Positions 51,896 to 63,644 of a DNA stretch of 64,000 bases are shown one piece after another. Under the pieces are notes generated by a model that made no database searches, had not been told where the DNA came from, and saw only the letters and a program-made list of their open reading frames with translations. Within the stretch, counting starts at the first letter, position 1. Every line of letters begins with the position of its first letter. The translations under genes and the position numbers were made by a program. The stretch comes from Caenorhabditis elegans (taxonomy: Eukaryota > Nematoda > Chromadorea > Rhabditida > Rhabditidae): the NCBI RefSeq assembly GCF_000002985.6, contig NC_003281.10, forward strand, positions 8,866,001 to 8,930,000. The letters run 5' to 3'.

Positions 51896-53621
51896 CAGGA
51901 GACTTGGAGCTAGACTGAACTAGGTATACCTGAATGAAAGAATGCAATAGAATGGATTTGAAGACTAAATGAAAAAAGAGAGACTGACTAGTCTAGTTTA
52001 ATATGAATTGGAATGGGATCAGTAGAAAACCCTAATGAACACTCAATAAAATAAAACATTATTTTAGCGCGCAATGATCATGGACCCTCCCCTTTTATAT
52101 GGTCCCCCTCGAGATCGATATAACCTATATAAAATGGGGCGGGCCGTTCTCCTGGGAAGACAATTGATCTCGCAATTGTGTGCCAAGGTGTCGTGTTAGT
52201 GTGGCGATGTGCACCTATTTCCGGGAGTGAGAATTTGACCTACGATTGTTTTCACCTTTAGAGCGGGAATTAGACAAAGAGAATATGAGTAGATTCGACT
52301 GGGAAGTTTTGATTCTGGGAAGAAACGGTGAGAATTGTCTCTAATTGTATTTAACTTTGAACAATTTTAAATAAAATTTTTGGTATAAGGTGTAGAATAT
52401 GGCTTGTGGGCAAAACAATTGAAAATCATTAATTTGATGGATACCATAATAATTTTTAAAAAATTGGAAAAGAAAAAATTGGAAAAAGAAAATTTCCACC
52501 TATAAAAGGAAACGAAACCGGCTTCCAGGTTCTTGACTGACTCTTAACATATCTAGATCAGAAAGAACCATTGGTATTTCAAGAGTGAAATTTTTTATAA
52601 CCATTCCTTTGGTGAAAAATACATTCTATGAAACTATTGAAAGCTCCTAAATTTTTGATAAACTTTTAAAATCAAAATCACTTCAACAAGGTGTTCGTTC
52701 TTCCAACAGCTTTCTACGTTTATTGTACAAAATACACTTTCATAAAAACGAATAGTCAAACTTTCAATTAGTATTTTTCAATCAATGTCGACTTGATAAA
52801 TTGACAAAAATCAAAATGCCGAGTTATTTTTTGAGAAACTTAAATCTTCTGTTGTCAAATTATACGCGACAAACTATTAAAATAACAGTAGTGATACTAG
52901 TTTAGGGTATTTCATATTTGGCTACAGTATTCTACAGTGTTCCTACTGGGATAACGGAACCTAAGGTTCTTAGAAATTAATGTCAAATATGCGGGTAATC
53001 CAGCAAAATTTCCATTTTTCACTGTCTCATTAATATTTTGTAAAGTTTTATTTGGATGGTTCAGGCACCATTTGGCCCATGTAAAGGGGTGCTTCTTTTT
53101 TGAAAACTATTTTCCAACTGTCGCTACTCTACTTCTAAAACAGTTTTTATATTATTCTTCGAGTCATTTGAATTTCGAATCACTGTTTAATACAATTGAA
53201 AATAAGATTTATTCAAACTACCTACAGAACAAAAAAATCAATAGAGCAACAATGATTTTGAAGATTAGAGAACACTTTTACAATTTTCCCACATTTACAA
53301 CTAACTCTTTTCCGGTATACAGCTCTGTACATTCTCATCCAGATATAGATTTAAGATGTCTAAGGTGTAGTGTAGTCTTCTCATATTTTCTCCCATCTCC
53401 ACACTCGTCTCATTGTGGGTATACTCTCTTTCTTTTCAGTCTTTCTTCTTTTATTAATTCAGAAGATGCGAGCCCATTACCAACCACCTGCGAATCAAAA
53501 ACTGGCAGTGGTTATTCTGGATTTTGGCACTCTGCCAAATCGGGATCCCGTTGTGCAGTGCATATTTGAATGTTATTGCGAATAATCATTGGGATTTTCC
53601 ATGAATAATCCTTAGTTCTTG
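51896..53621. other. Upstream region of cdc-25.3, no confirmed gene
   Basis: 52080-52330 is GC-richer than the rest and has a TATA box (CTATATAAAATGG, about 52120-52132) on the plus strand, followed by a short ATG frame ending in a GTGAGA donor at 52328. A 39-codon frame at 53466-53585 after an ATTAATTCAG acceptor reads like protein. No joined gene could be built between them. Confidence 0.4.
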
Positions 53622-54109
53622 TTTTTGCGACTTTGACGGTCTGTAAATTGATAAACAACAATAATGGCAGTAGTTTTCGAGTGGCAGACGAAGTGGAGAA
53701 AATAGTAAATTGGGGTTGTGTGAGGATGGAAACTCAAAAATCAAAATATTTTGACATTTATTACTGAAAATTAATCATTATATTTTTTTGGAAATTTTTA
53801 TATTTTTTGTAAATTCTCTCAAAACGAACAAGAAAATCGGCCTTTTCCAAAAAGTTTCTAGAATATTCTAAGTTTTTAAAAGCTTTAAAAGTCTTTCTTC
53901 AGACCCAAATATTCCAGACATTATCACTTTTTGGACATTTCGCAAAAATTTTAACTCAAATAATTAATACTTCATAAATGGAAAGTTTATTGAACATTTA
54001 AACGTGTAGCCTAATTTTTTAAAAGTTGAATGAAAAAAAATCAAAACAACAATTCAAAACCAGAAATCAATTATTCCTTACCTTTCAAAATTCGAAGCAA
54101 GCGAAAAGG

Positions 54110-55159
54110 ATGGAATGCGTGAATTGCGATTGTACAGTCAAAACGATGGACAATTTGGATCAAGCGATTCGGGCACTGCTGCAACGTGGCAAACACGTGA
54201 ATCGAATGATGGACAACGAGAAGCTGATTAGAGAGGCTCGACGTATGGAGGACGTCCAGCAGTTGAAGGTATGAAAATTAATGGGACCTTTCTCTGGTAA
54301 ATCGGTTCTGATCGACGAAGAAGATAGTACAATCGACGTTGGTACACCCAGCTTTGGTATACTTCGATGTCTAGCAGAATCGATTTACCAGAGAATTTAG
54401 AGCAATTGACAGTTTCGAATTATGATTTTCAGATGCAAATCCCCAAGCCGGTTGACAAGAAACCCCGTCCACCGCCTTCGGAAAATAACCTGAAGCTGAT
54501 TTCGTGCGAGGAAACATGCATGGATGAGACACTGAAAAACTCGTCGAAGCCACGTATGATCTACAATAAGCAACTCGGACGCGCCGAATCGATTGATTTC
54601 GATGTTCCGTCCCTGTCTTACGAGAGTTCGGTGGATATCTGCTGCTACGTTTCCACCTAGAATGAAAGCATTTTTTTATGGGAAAAGTGCGCCGGCGAAA
54701 CGAGTCCGTATACTTCGGCGTCGGTGTCGAATTCTAAAAAGGCGACGTCTTCCTCGAAGTTCACCAAGTCGGAGATCACTACAATTACCGAGTTGACAAC
54801 TTCTGTAAGCCGGAAAGCCGTCCAACTCATCAATAATTACTGTTTCAGACGTTCAAAAAATCTAATAATTCATCAGGTGGCGCTCTTGTTCTGGACAATC
54901 ATTACTTGATTAATAATGACGATGGAACTGTGAAGAAATTGCCAATGAAGGTAGTATGCCTGACCACCATCTAATAATTAATTCATTAAAAATGTTGCAG
55001 GTCTATGTGAAACAACGTCTCGAAGATGGATCTCTTGATGTTCAACTTGTATTTTTCGACGAAAACTCGCAAAAAGTGATGGATATCTCCATGCTTGTGA
55101 ATGGAAAAAAGATTAGAAACGTTCAATTTTGTGGAAAAGACGGCAAGCTTGTGAACTAG
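54110..55159 (+). pseudogene. Left copy of unknown duplicated gene, intron 2 splice sites damaged
   Basis: Exon equivalents 54110-54268, 54433-54630, 54682-54804, 54849-54950 and 55001-55159 have the same lengths as in the right copy and differ at few positions. The intron after exon 2 is damaged: the donor is GTGGAT instead of GTGGGT and the acceptor TTTTCCAG has become TTTTTTATG. Reading through gives nine more codons and a TAG at 54658-54660, a 128-aa product. Exons 3-5 keep an open frame. All exons are phase 0, so skipping exon 3, or using a weak GGGAAAAG acceptor two codons into exon 3, would restore a long product. It may thus be a pseudogene or an alternatively spliced gene. Intron 1 carries a 106-bp palindromic insertion absent from the other copy. 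Confidence 0.75.
54290..54395. repeat. 106-bp foldback insertion in intron 1 of left copy
   Basis: TTCTCTGGTAAATCG at the left end is the exact complement of CGATTTACCAGAGAA at the right end, with CAGAA/TTCTG pairing just inside. It is absent from the right copy's intron, which is only 84 bases. Confidence 0.8.
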
Positions 55160-56506
55160 AACTTCTTATTGTATTTTTGTCAAGTAAAAGGAATGAGGCG
55201 TTTTGCTCTATCTGTTCTATTCTATTTTCAGCAATTCCCATAGCGTCTGTCCTCTTCACTCATGTAGAATCACTCATGTAGAAAAGAGAAACCCATGATA
55301 ATCCCTACTAAATCAGGCAAATTGTTTCGATTTGTTTGTTGTGGCAGAGGTTTGGTTTTTAACGAATATAAAAAACAAAAGGTGTAAAAATATTTTTAAA
55401 AGTAATTAAAACATCTGCAAATCTCGTATGCCTAAAGTTAAGAAGTTTATAAGTGATCTGAAAAAGGTGGAGTATGAGTATTTGGAAAATAGTTAAAACT
55501 ACGGGCTGAAATGTCCAAATATCATAGTTAAAATTTTCAAAGAATGTTTGAATTTTAAATACTATAGCACTCGAATCCCTAAAGTGTCTGAATATTCTTA
55601 TTTGAAACATGAGTCGGCCATAAAATTTGAAAAAAAATACTTATGTTTTGCCCGCCAACTTCCAAAAAGAGTGACAAAACCTGACATTTTTTCAATTTTC
55701 AAAATAATCAAATAAAATTGACATTTTTTTATTTGTTTTACAATGATATTTGGCCATTGGAATGCCATAGGAATATTTCAAAGCAATTTCCTACTGGCGC
55801 CACTTCATTTTTAAACAAACCAAAACAATTGGTCTATTCATGTGATGTTTCAAAATAGTAAGTTGTTTTTGTTGATTTTTTTTCTGTATTTTTTTACATC
55901 ACAAGAGTACCTTTATTAGTTTGTAAGTTCTGATTGTTTTATAGCATCCCAAAAATTTCGTTAATGTATTATTTAATGTGGAAAACTATAATCATTGCAT
56001 TTTGTTCAGTCGAATCCAGTCGAATCAAATGATATGTATTCCAAGCTTGTTTGGTGCCGCAAACTTATTCCGTGCTTCATAATATTCACAACATTTACGG
56101 AAGCTTTAATGTAATTCAAGCAATTCAAGTGTACACAAAATGAGGAAAAAGTGTAAAACGCTAGTGTACGTGCCATGTTGTTGGTCTCTATTCACACGTG
56201 TTGGCAGGCAATTCGAAAACGAAAAGATCAAAACATCAGAAGTCAGTTCGAGAGATATTCGGTTCTTTGGTTCATGGTGAATTAAAAACAAGATAAATAT
56301 TTTGATGGCATGCAATGTGACGGCTGCATCATGGAAATGGACAATAAATTGAAGTTCCAAAGTGTTGCCAAGTACGTATTAATTTTCTGTGAACTATGTC
56401 AAAATACTTTGTTTATTTTGTACAAAAACGTTTCCAAGAGAGATAATCATTATAATACTCAAAGCTCATTCAAATACAATATAAAGGCTCAAAACATTCA
56501 GATCTA

Positions 56507-57284
56507 TTAAACATGTGGAAGATTGGAATTCTTGAGATGTGTCTGACTCTCAGCATTGAATTCCTTTCCAAGTGCCATCCATGCGGCCTTTTGTTGATCA
56601 TTGAGACATCCAACAGATTCAAGATATCCAGTGAATACAGTGAAGAATGCCATCCACAGAGCTGGATCCATTTTGTAGATACGATGACGGTTGATGGTTT
56701 CACGGACGTATCCCTTGAAGACTTCTTCATTGGTGTAGACGTTGGCAAGGAGATGGCACGCAAGAAGAATACGTTGGCCTTGTTTGTCAAATCTGGAATT
56801 GGAATTATTTAGTTTTGTTTTGCTGATAATTTCCATTAGTCAGACACGCTACAATATAGCACCCCGTTGTTTAATTTTAACAGCTTTAAAAAAATTGTTA
56901 CCTGGAAAAATGTTTTTTATTTCTTTTCCTATTGTTGTGCAGTTAATTATTTATTGGTATCTTCAAAATTGAACTAGTTATTACCTTCAAAAGCGAAGTA
57001 GTGGGGTGCATTACTATTAGAGGAAACACGTCAAATTTTGCTAACTAAAATCGAAACCAATATCAAAAAGTTTACAGTGTTAATACTAACCTCTCACTCT
57101 TCTTCACATCATCTGCAGTGTACTTCTCGGCTCCCTTGAAATAGACACGAAGATCCGGGAAGTTGGTGAAGAAATAACGGTAGAAGGCGTTTCCATTCTC
57201 AATGTTTTGAGCCTCAGTTCCAACCATTCGTCCTTCAAGGGACTTCACACAGAGATCACTAATTTCTTGACGGTTCATCGACAT
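56507..57284 (-). CDS. glb-1: Globin
   Basis: Exons 57284-57091 and 56792-56507 give 159 aa, one globin domain. The fold runs from MSMNRQEISDLCVKSLEG, through the CD corner NFPDLRVYF, to the E helix (FDKQGQRILLACHLL) and the F region (ETINRHRIYKMDP), where the only His is probably the proximal haem ligand. The distal site appears to be Gln (KQGQ), as in other nematode globins with tight oxygen binding; this is inferred by alignment from memory. No signal peptide is present, so it should be cytosolic. A TTTTTCAG acceptor lies six bases before the ATG. The gene lies on the opposite strand between the two units of the duplicated gene. I recall it as ZK637.13. Confidence 0.96.
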
Positions 57285-57612
57285 TTTTCTCTGAAAAATA
57301 TTTAGTTAAATTGGGAGTTTGTAAAATCTTATATAAATCTTTAAAAAATAAAAATTAAAAAAGAATTAGAAATAACCATAGTAAAGTTAGAAAGAAAAGA
57401 GACTCTAGTGAATGTTTTCCATCTAGTCTCTCTTTCTCTTTCCAAAATGCCTCAAACCGCCGAAAAATAACGACTTTTGACCAGTCCGCACGGCTCCGCC
57501 CATTTCCCTTCCCGCCTCCAAATGATGACAAACATTATGATCTTTTGGATGCTCTGCGTTTCTGCATTTCCAATGTTATCTAACATTTTGGAACGGAAAG
57601 GAGTGAGGCGGG

Positions 57613-60130
57613 ATTTTTGCGACTCTGAAGGTCAGTAAATTGGTAAACAACATCCAAATAACGGAGGTAATTTTCAAGTGGCAGACGAGGTGGAGAAAAG
57701 AGTAAATTAGGGTTGGGTAAAGATGGAAACTCAAAAATCAAAACATTTGGAAATTACTGAAAATTTAGTATTGAGTTTTAAAAATCATAAATTCTATCTA
57801 AACTACAAAAAATAAGTTATAGGAAAATGTATTAAGATTAAAACGGCAAAGCTTCATGCTCAACCCCTGAAACTTCAATCTGTAACTTTTTCAGTGCAGT
57901 TTTCACTACTCTCGAGACATGTACAATTGCTTTAAAATCTATATTTTGCAGACTTTTGATAATTTTGCGTTGTTTAAGAGAAGTTAAACCTTTGGAAACA
58001 ATTTGGAAATTTTTGAAATCTAAACCTCAAAAGGTTCAATTCGGGTTTCCCTTATTCCTAATATTCGAACCATATTATCACTTTTTTGACATTTTACAAC
58101 TGCACCATTCTCATTTCACATATGTTCTTACAATTAATTTTTAACGTTAACTTTCCAATGGAAAATTTATTGAACATTTAAACGTGTAGCCTAATTTGTT
58201 TGAAAAGTTGAATGAAAAAAATCAAAACAACAATTCAAAACCAGAAATCAATTATTCCTTAACTTTCAAAATTCGAAGCAAGCGAAAAGGATGGAATGCG
58301 TGAATTGCGATTGTACAGTCAAAACGATGGACAATTTGGATCAAGCGATTCGGGCACTGCTGCAACGTGGCAAACACGTGAATCGAATGATGGACAACGA
58401 GAAGCTGATTAGAGAGGCTCGACGCATGGAGGAGGTCCAGCAGTTGAAGGTATGAAAATTAAAAGAGGATAACCTCTAAAGCAATTAACAAATTTGAATT
58501 AAATGACGTGACAACTGACTGGGGAATTTTCAGATGCAAATCCCCAAGCCGGTTGACAAGAAGCCCCGTCCACCGCCTTCGGAAAATAACCTGAAGCTGA
58601 TTTCGTGCGAGGAAACATGCATGGATGAGACACTGAAAAACTCGTCGAAGCCACGTATGATCTACAATAAGCAACTCGGACGCGCCGAATCGATTGATTT
58701 CGATGTTCCGTCCCTGTCTTACGAGAGTTCGGTGGGTGTCTGCTGCTACTTTTCCATGAAAACAAAGCATTTTCCAGGAAAAGTGCGCCGGTGAAACGAG
58801 TCCGTATACTTCGGCGTCGGTGTCGAATTCTAAAAAGGCGACGTCTTCCTCGAATTTCACAAAGTCGGAGACCACTACAATTACTGAGTTGACAACTTCT
58901 GTAAGCCGGAAAGCTATCCCAACTCAACAATAATTACTGTTTCAGACGTTCAAAAAATCTAATAATTCATCAGGTGGCGCTCTTGTTCTGGACAATCATT
59001 ACTTGATTAATAATGACGATGGAACTGTGAAGAAATTGCCAATGAAGGTAGTATGCCTGAACACCATCTAATAATTCCTCTCATAAAAATGTTGCAGGTC
59101 TATGTGAAACAACGTCTCGAAGATGGATCTCTTGATGTTCAACTTGTATTTTTCGACGAAAACTCGCAAAAAGTGATGGATATCTCCATGCTTGTGAATG
59201 GAAAAAAGATTAGAAACGTTCAATTTTGTGGAAAAGACGCCAAGCTTGTGAACTAGAACTTCTTATTGTATTTTTTGTCAAATAAAGAGAAAGCGGCGTT
59301 TTTATCTTTCTTCCCATCTAGATGCCACAAAAAAAAAACACTCAACAACTGACCGACAGTTAAAAACTGCTGGTAATAAATTTTGAAAATTTGTGGCGAT
59401 TTTCAACATTCTGACAATTTTTGAGAATTTTTTCCAATTGTTTTAACTGAAATAATTATACATCCTATTTTTAATTTTTAATGAAACAATTAGTAGAACA
59501 TGCTCTTTTGTCTCATTTTGTGACGTTGCAGACAGGCAACTGCCGAGCACCAATAAACCGAATTTGATGAACTGTGAGGGAATTGCTATTTTACCGTGTT
59601 TTCAATTCACTTGCTCTTCAATTTCCCATTTAAATTTTTGCAAAGAACCAAAAGTTGAACCAGCAGAAAAAACCGCACCCAAAGTGAACGTGACAAAATG
59701 AAAGTCTCATTTCCACTGTTATCGCTGAAAATGATGATATCAAGAGAACATCGGAGGTCAATTTGTTTCGCTATGGTAAGCATTGAAACGGATAGATGAT
59801 AAATAAAGATTAACCAAAAAAACAATAATTGGTTAGATTTACAATTTGAAAGAAGTAAACAATCGTTTGCTAAAACCAGTCTCTAATGTAGAAGAGAGTA
59901 ATAATCCTTTCTAAATCAGGCGAAATGTGTTTTGTTTGTTGTAGCAGAGGTTTGCAAAGAAATAAAACATACAGTTTTGGAAAATCGTTGAGATGGAAAA
60001 ACATCTCAGGTGTAAAATAAATTTTAAAAAAGTGAATTATACAGCATCGGATTCCTCCTTTTGAAATATACTCAAAGTCAGGAAGCTTTTTACAAGATCT
60101 GAAAAACTAGAAATGTATGAATTTTTCTGT
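57613..60130 (+). repeat. Right unit of the segmental duplication
   Basis: It matches 53622-55490. It is longer because about 550 bases (roughly 59330-59880) have no counterpart in the left unit. The match resumes at CTCTAATGTAGAAGAGAGTA and TTTGTTGTAGCAGAGGTTTG. Confidence 0.8.
58291..59256 (+). CDS. Right, intact copy of unknown duplicated gene, 246 aa
   Basis: Five exons (58291-58449, 58534-58731, 58778-58900, 58946-59047, 59098-59256), all phase 0, give 246 aa. The protein starts MECVNCDCTVKTMDNLDQAI with a small Cys cluster. A basic helical stretch follows (LLQRGKHVNRMMDNEKLIRE), then a Pro/Lys segment (PKPVDKKPRPPPSE), a Ser/Thr-rich middle, and a C-terminal region (VYVKQRLEDGSLDVQLVFFD) that reads like beta strands. 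No family is recognised. There is no signal peptide or membrane helix. AATAAA follows the stop at about 59281. It differs from the left copy at only a handful of exon positions and keeps all splice sites. Confidence 0.85.
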
Positions 60131-63100
60131 TTGAATACAAAAAAATAAGACATAAGAACACCGAAAACTACAAAAAAACATTTATTAAAAAAAAAACATA
60201 TAAAAAACATTCATTTTGGTATTTGAAAACTGAGAAATTACCACTTTTAGGATATAAATTTAAACAATTCAAATTTTTTAAAAGCTTTACTACCATTTTT
60301 AATTTATTTCAGTACCCAGGTTTCAACAATATCCCGAAGACATTTCTCCACTACAGCTCAAGTGATTTTTTTCAAAAATTAAACTCCTAATTTGTGTTGC
60401 AGAAAACACTTAAAAACCTGAATCTATAGATTCAAAATCACACTTTCTATTATTCCCCACCTGAATACTTCTGCCTGAAAAAAACTTAAAATATAAAATA
60501 TTTGTCTCTTCTGTAGGATTAGCATGCATGAGTGTGCAAGCTGTTCTTTTTTTTTGTACATTTAAGTATATGAAACTTTAAGTTTAACATTAATAACTTG
60601 TAAATCATAAATCATGAACCACTAAGAAACCAGGTGTTCCACCACGTGTAGAATGATGAGAAATATAGTTTTATTTTCTCAGTTCTCTCGTATATTTTTT
60701 CTAGAGGACAATGAGAGTGAGACGCAGACGGCGAGGAAAGTGAATTTTGTAGCAAGTGTGTACGTGAGTTCACAATGAATACACTTTCATTCACTTTTCA
60801 CTCAAATTTACGAATTGTAATTTGGGGCCAGTTTATGAGGTTTTAAGAAGTATCTTAATGAGTCTAAAGCAGAACAAACGTTTGAAATAATTGATTTAAT
60901 TGAAAAAGAGGGGAGTTGGATGGAAATCTAAAGATCAAATCATTTACTGAGAGACGCCATAGTGTCTGTAAATTTAAACGCGTAAAAATATATATTTTTT
61001 TAAAATAAATTGCCACTTTTACACCAAGAAATGCCGTAAATTTCAAATGTTTAAATCTTAAACTATGTATAAAATAGAATAACATAATACTCAATAAGGA
61101 GGTGAACATTTTTTAATTTTCGAAATATAGTTCGGATTGAAAATACTCAGTTGCCGAAAATTTTTTAAACCGGCAATTGAATGGGTTGCAAGATCAAGTA
61201 ACTGTCAAGTTTTGGGAACGTTTCTTAAGAGAAATCTGAATAAAGTATAAATGTGTCTTCTGACAAAAAGGAAAATAAACCATTAAGTTTAACAAAATAC
61301 TCTGTTAAGTGGACAAATCTGAAAAATGTTTTGACTTTAAATCTTGAGAATTGAGACACCAGTCAAGCTATCACCGACTTGTTTTATTACGATTTCATAG
61401 GAAAAAATGTTACTCGTGACAAATTTGAATAATTATAAATTCTCGCAAAGAAAAAGGACTTAAGGCAAGCATAATAGTCTTTATTAGGACTTTATAGCAA
61501 CCGTAAAAAATTACTCCCAATCTGATTCAAAAATGATATACACGAAAAATGTGCAACAATACCCGATGGAGTCATCTATATATTCAACAAGAAGTTATTA
61601 TCACCTGAGGGCGTTTCTAGTTGATGCACATAATAGCAACTTATAAACGAGGGGAGTAGGGCAGTTAATAACCAATTATTAAAATTAATAGATCAAGCGA
61701 CGATAATGGGAAATACAATAAAATATCGGATGATATTATTCATAAATGACAGATTTCTTCTGTAAAGAATTGGCTCATTTGTTAACGACATTGACACATT
61801 GAGCTTCTGGATTAATTGAATTATTGACATAATCGGAAGACATCTGAAAATCAAATGACAAGTTTCCATAAAATTATTTGCAGAAAAATTCTAGATAAAA
61901 AGAATTAGAGAACTAAACGATTTTGTTATAATCCGTTTTTTTAATGATCTCATTATCATTCTCGATTTTTTATATCTTTCAGAACTTTGTTTTTAAGTTT
62001 TGATTCCAGTTTGCCAAATTAAATTGATGTTAAATATAATAATGGTTGTTAATTTTAAAAAAGTGAATATAATTTTTCTTTCAAATTTTTTATTAAAAAA
62101 CATGTTACTAAAAAAAGTAGTTCTGGAATGTAAACTAAACTGAACTTTCAAAATCTTAAACCAATAAAAAATTAATCCATCAAATTGTTATTTCATTGAA
62201 ATTTCCCATGTTCCTCTTCCTCATCCCATTCCAGTTAACTTGATAATTGGTTTCTGCTGAGTAAAAATCATTTTCTCGCTGTTTTGTTCAAATGTTCGCT
62301 TTTCCTCCAAATATTTTTAGACTTCCTGTTGAAAAGTCTTCATTACGTTTTTAATCATTCTAAGATACAGTTTAGTCAGTAGTAATTGATTTTAAAAATA
62401 ATTACAATATTTCAGCGGAGCCGGTTGTCAGTTTTGAAAAATTTGAAAACCGGTGAAGTGTAGCTTTCAACTTAAACTTTACCGGTTTTCACTTTGCCAA
62501 CAACTTCGGCTTTTAAATATTTTAATCACCCAATTAATTACATAAAATTTTAAATTTTCCATACAGCTCTACAAACGAATCAAACACTTCTAGATAAGTT
62601 CTTTCTCAAAAGTTCAAGACTTTATTTTCCCATTAAACATAAAAGCGTGTTCCAACTTCCATCATAAACTTCCAAAAGAGTAAAGATGAGTGATGAATGA
62701 GTAAGTCAAAAAGTAAGAGAAAAGAAGTAAGAGAGGAGAAAAGTGCAAATAATGGAAGTCATTCTAGATGCATACCTGCTCAAAACGTACTTCACCTATT
62801 TTTTGCTTTTACTCATTTTCTGTCAACTAGGTATTTGTTTGAATCCGAATTTTGTAAGTTTTTTGGACGTATAAAATGTTGGTAAATTTCCAAATTTATT
62901 AAAACTTTGATTTGTTTAAGAATTTATAGAGATTTCAAATTTTTTAATCGTTTCAAGGTTTAACAACAAAAAATTAAATTATAATTAGCATATCAATTTT
63001 GTAGAAAAGCTAAATTTTGGTCGACTTCCAAGATTATGAGTGGCGAAAACCGAGTTACTAATATGAGTAACTATGAATAATTTTTTTTAATGGCGAAAAG

Positions 63101-63400
63101 TTTTATTTCAAAATTCAGCCGTTTCAGCACAATTAAAACAGTTGGCAATACTCCACCTTTGAAAACCTTTTGGATTTTAAAGTGTTTTTTCTAATAAATC
63201 AAGAATTAAACATTATGGGTGAAGCCATAACTCAGCTGAGCATAAATATGTTTTTTTAAATCTTCAATGGCTATTCAGTATACTTATAATAATGTTTTCA
63301 ACAAATTTCCAAACCACTAATCAGTCAAAACTTGAAATCTTATCAAAACTTTTCTCAGCTTCTTCTTCATTCATCTTGTTCTTACAATGAACTTTCAACA
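60131..63400. other. Right-hand non-coding region
   Basis: AT-rich DNA with no gene I can support. A CACGTG E-box is at about 60642. Short open frames are Lys/Asn/Phe-rich and have no credible splice partners. Confidence 0.5.
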
Positions 63401-63401
63401 T

Positions 63402-63644
63402 CTAGCTGAGCACAAGGAGCACCACGTATTGAATGATGCAGATGACGGGTAAGATGACATGGATATATATCAGAGTGTGTGTAATACTGATTTCAAAGCA
63501 TATTCCACGTACTTTAGTTCTCAAATACTTCGCGTGCTCGGAGGGGGAAAGGAGCTTGTCCATTTCTTCACATAATTTGGTTAGATGTCTTCTTTTGAAA
63601 TAGTGTGAAAGAAATAGAGACGTTGTGTTCAATGCATTTTTCTA
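63402..63644 (-). CDS. Possible exon of a gene entering from the right
   Basis: On the minus strand, after a GACTAG acceptor-like site near 63645, an open frame reads HYFKRRHLTKLCEEMDKLLS and PSEHAKYLRTK, then reaches a good GTACGTGG donor near 63513. If unspliced it continues into a hydrophobic stretch (ISITHTLIYIHVILPVICII) and stops at 63402. The first part has coding-like composition. It could be an internal exon or the C-terminal end of a membrane protein. No partner exon is visible in the window and the family is not recognised. Confidence 0.3.

Larger units (their letters stand above)
53622..55490 (+). repeat. Left unit of a segmental duplication
   Basis: This block matches 57613-60130 in the same orientation. 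The match begins near TTTTTGCGACTTTGACGGTC and continues past the gene copy to about 55490. The transcribed part (about 53975-55200) is nearly identical to the right unit, while the outer flanks are far more diverged. glb-1 lies between the two units. Confidence 0.85.

Noticed and set aside
53072-53569. 165-codon open frame, the longest not assigned to a gene
   Set aside because: Composition is Phe/Ser/Tyr-rich, typical of AT-rich non-coding DNA, and it overlaps the better 39-codon candidate in another frame.
56106-56510. Open frames on both strands left of glb-1
   Set aside because: Short, not phased with any splice site, and located in the glb-1 3' flank.
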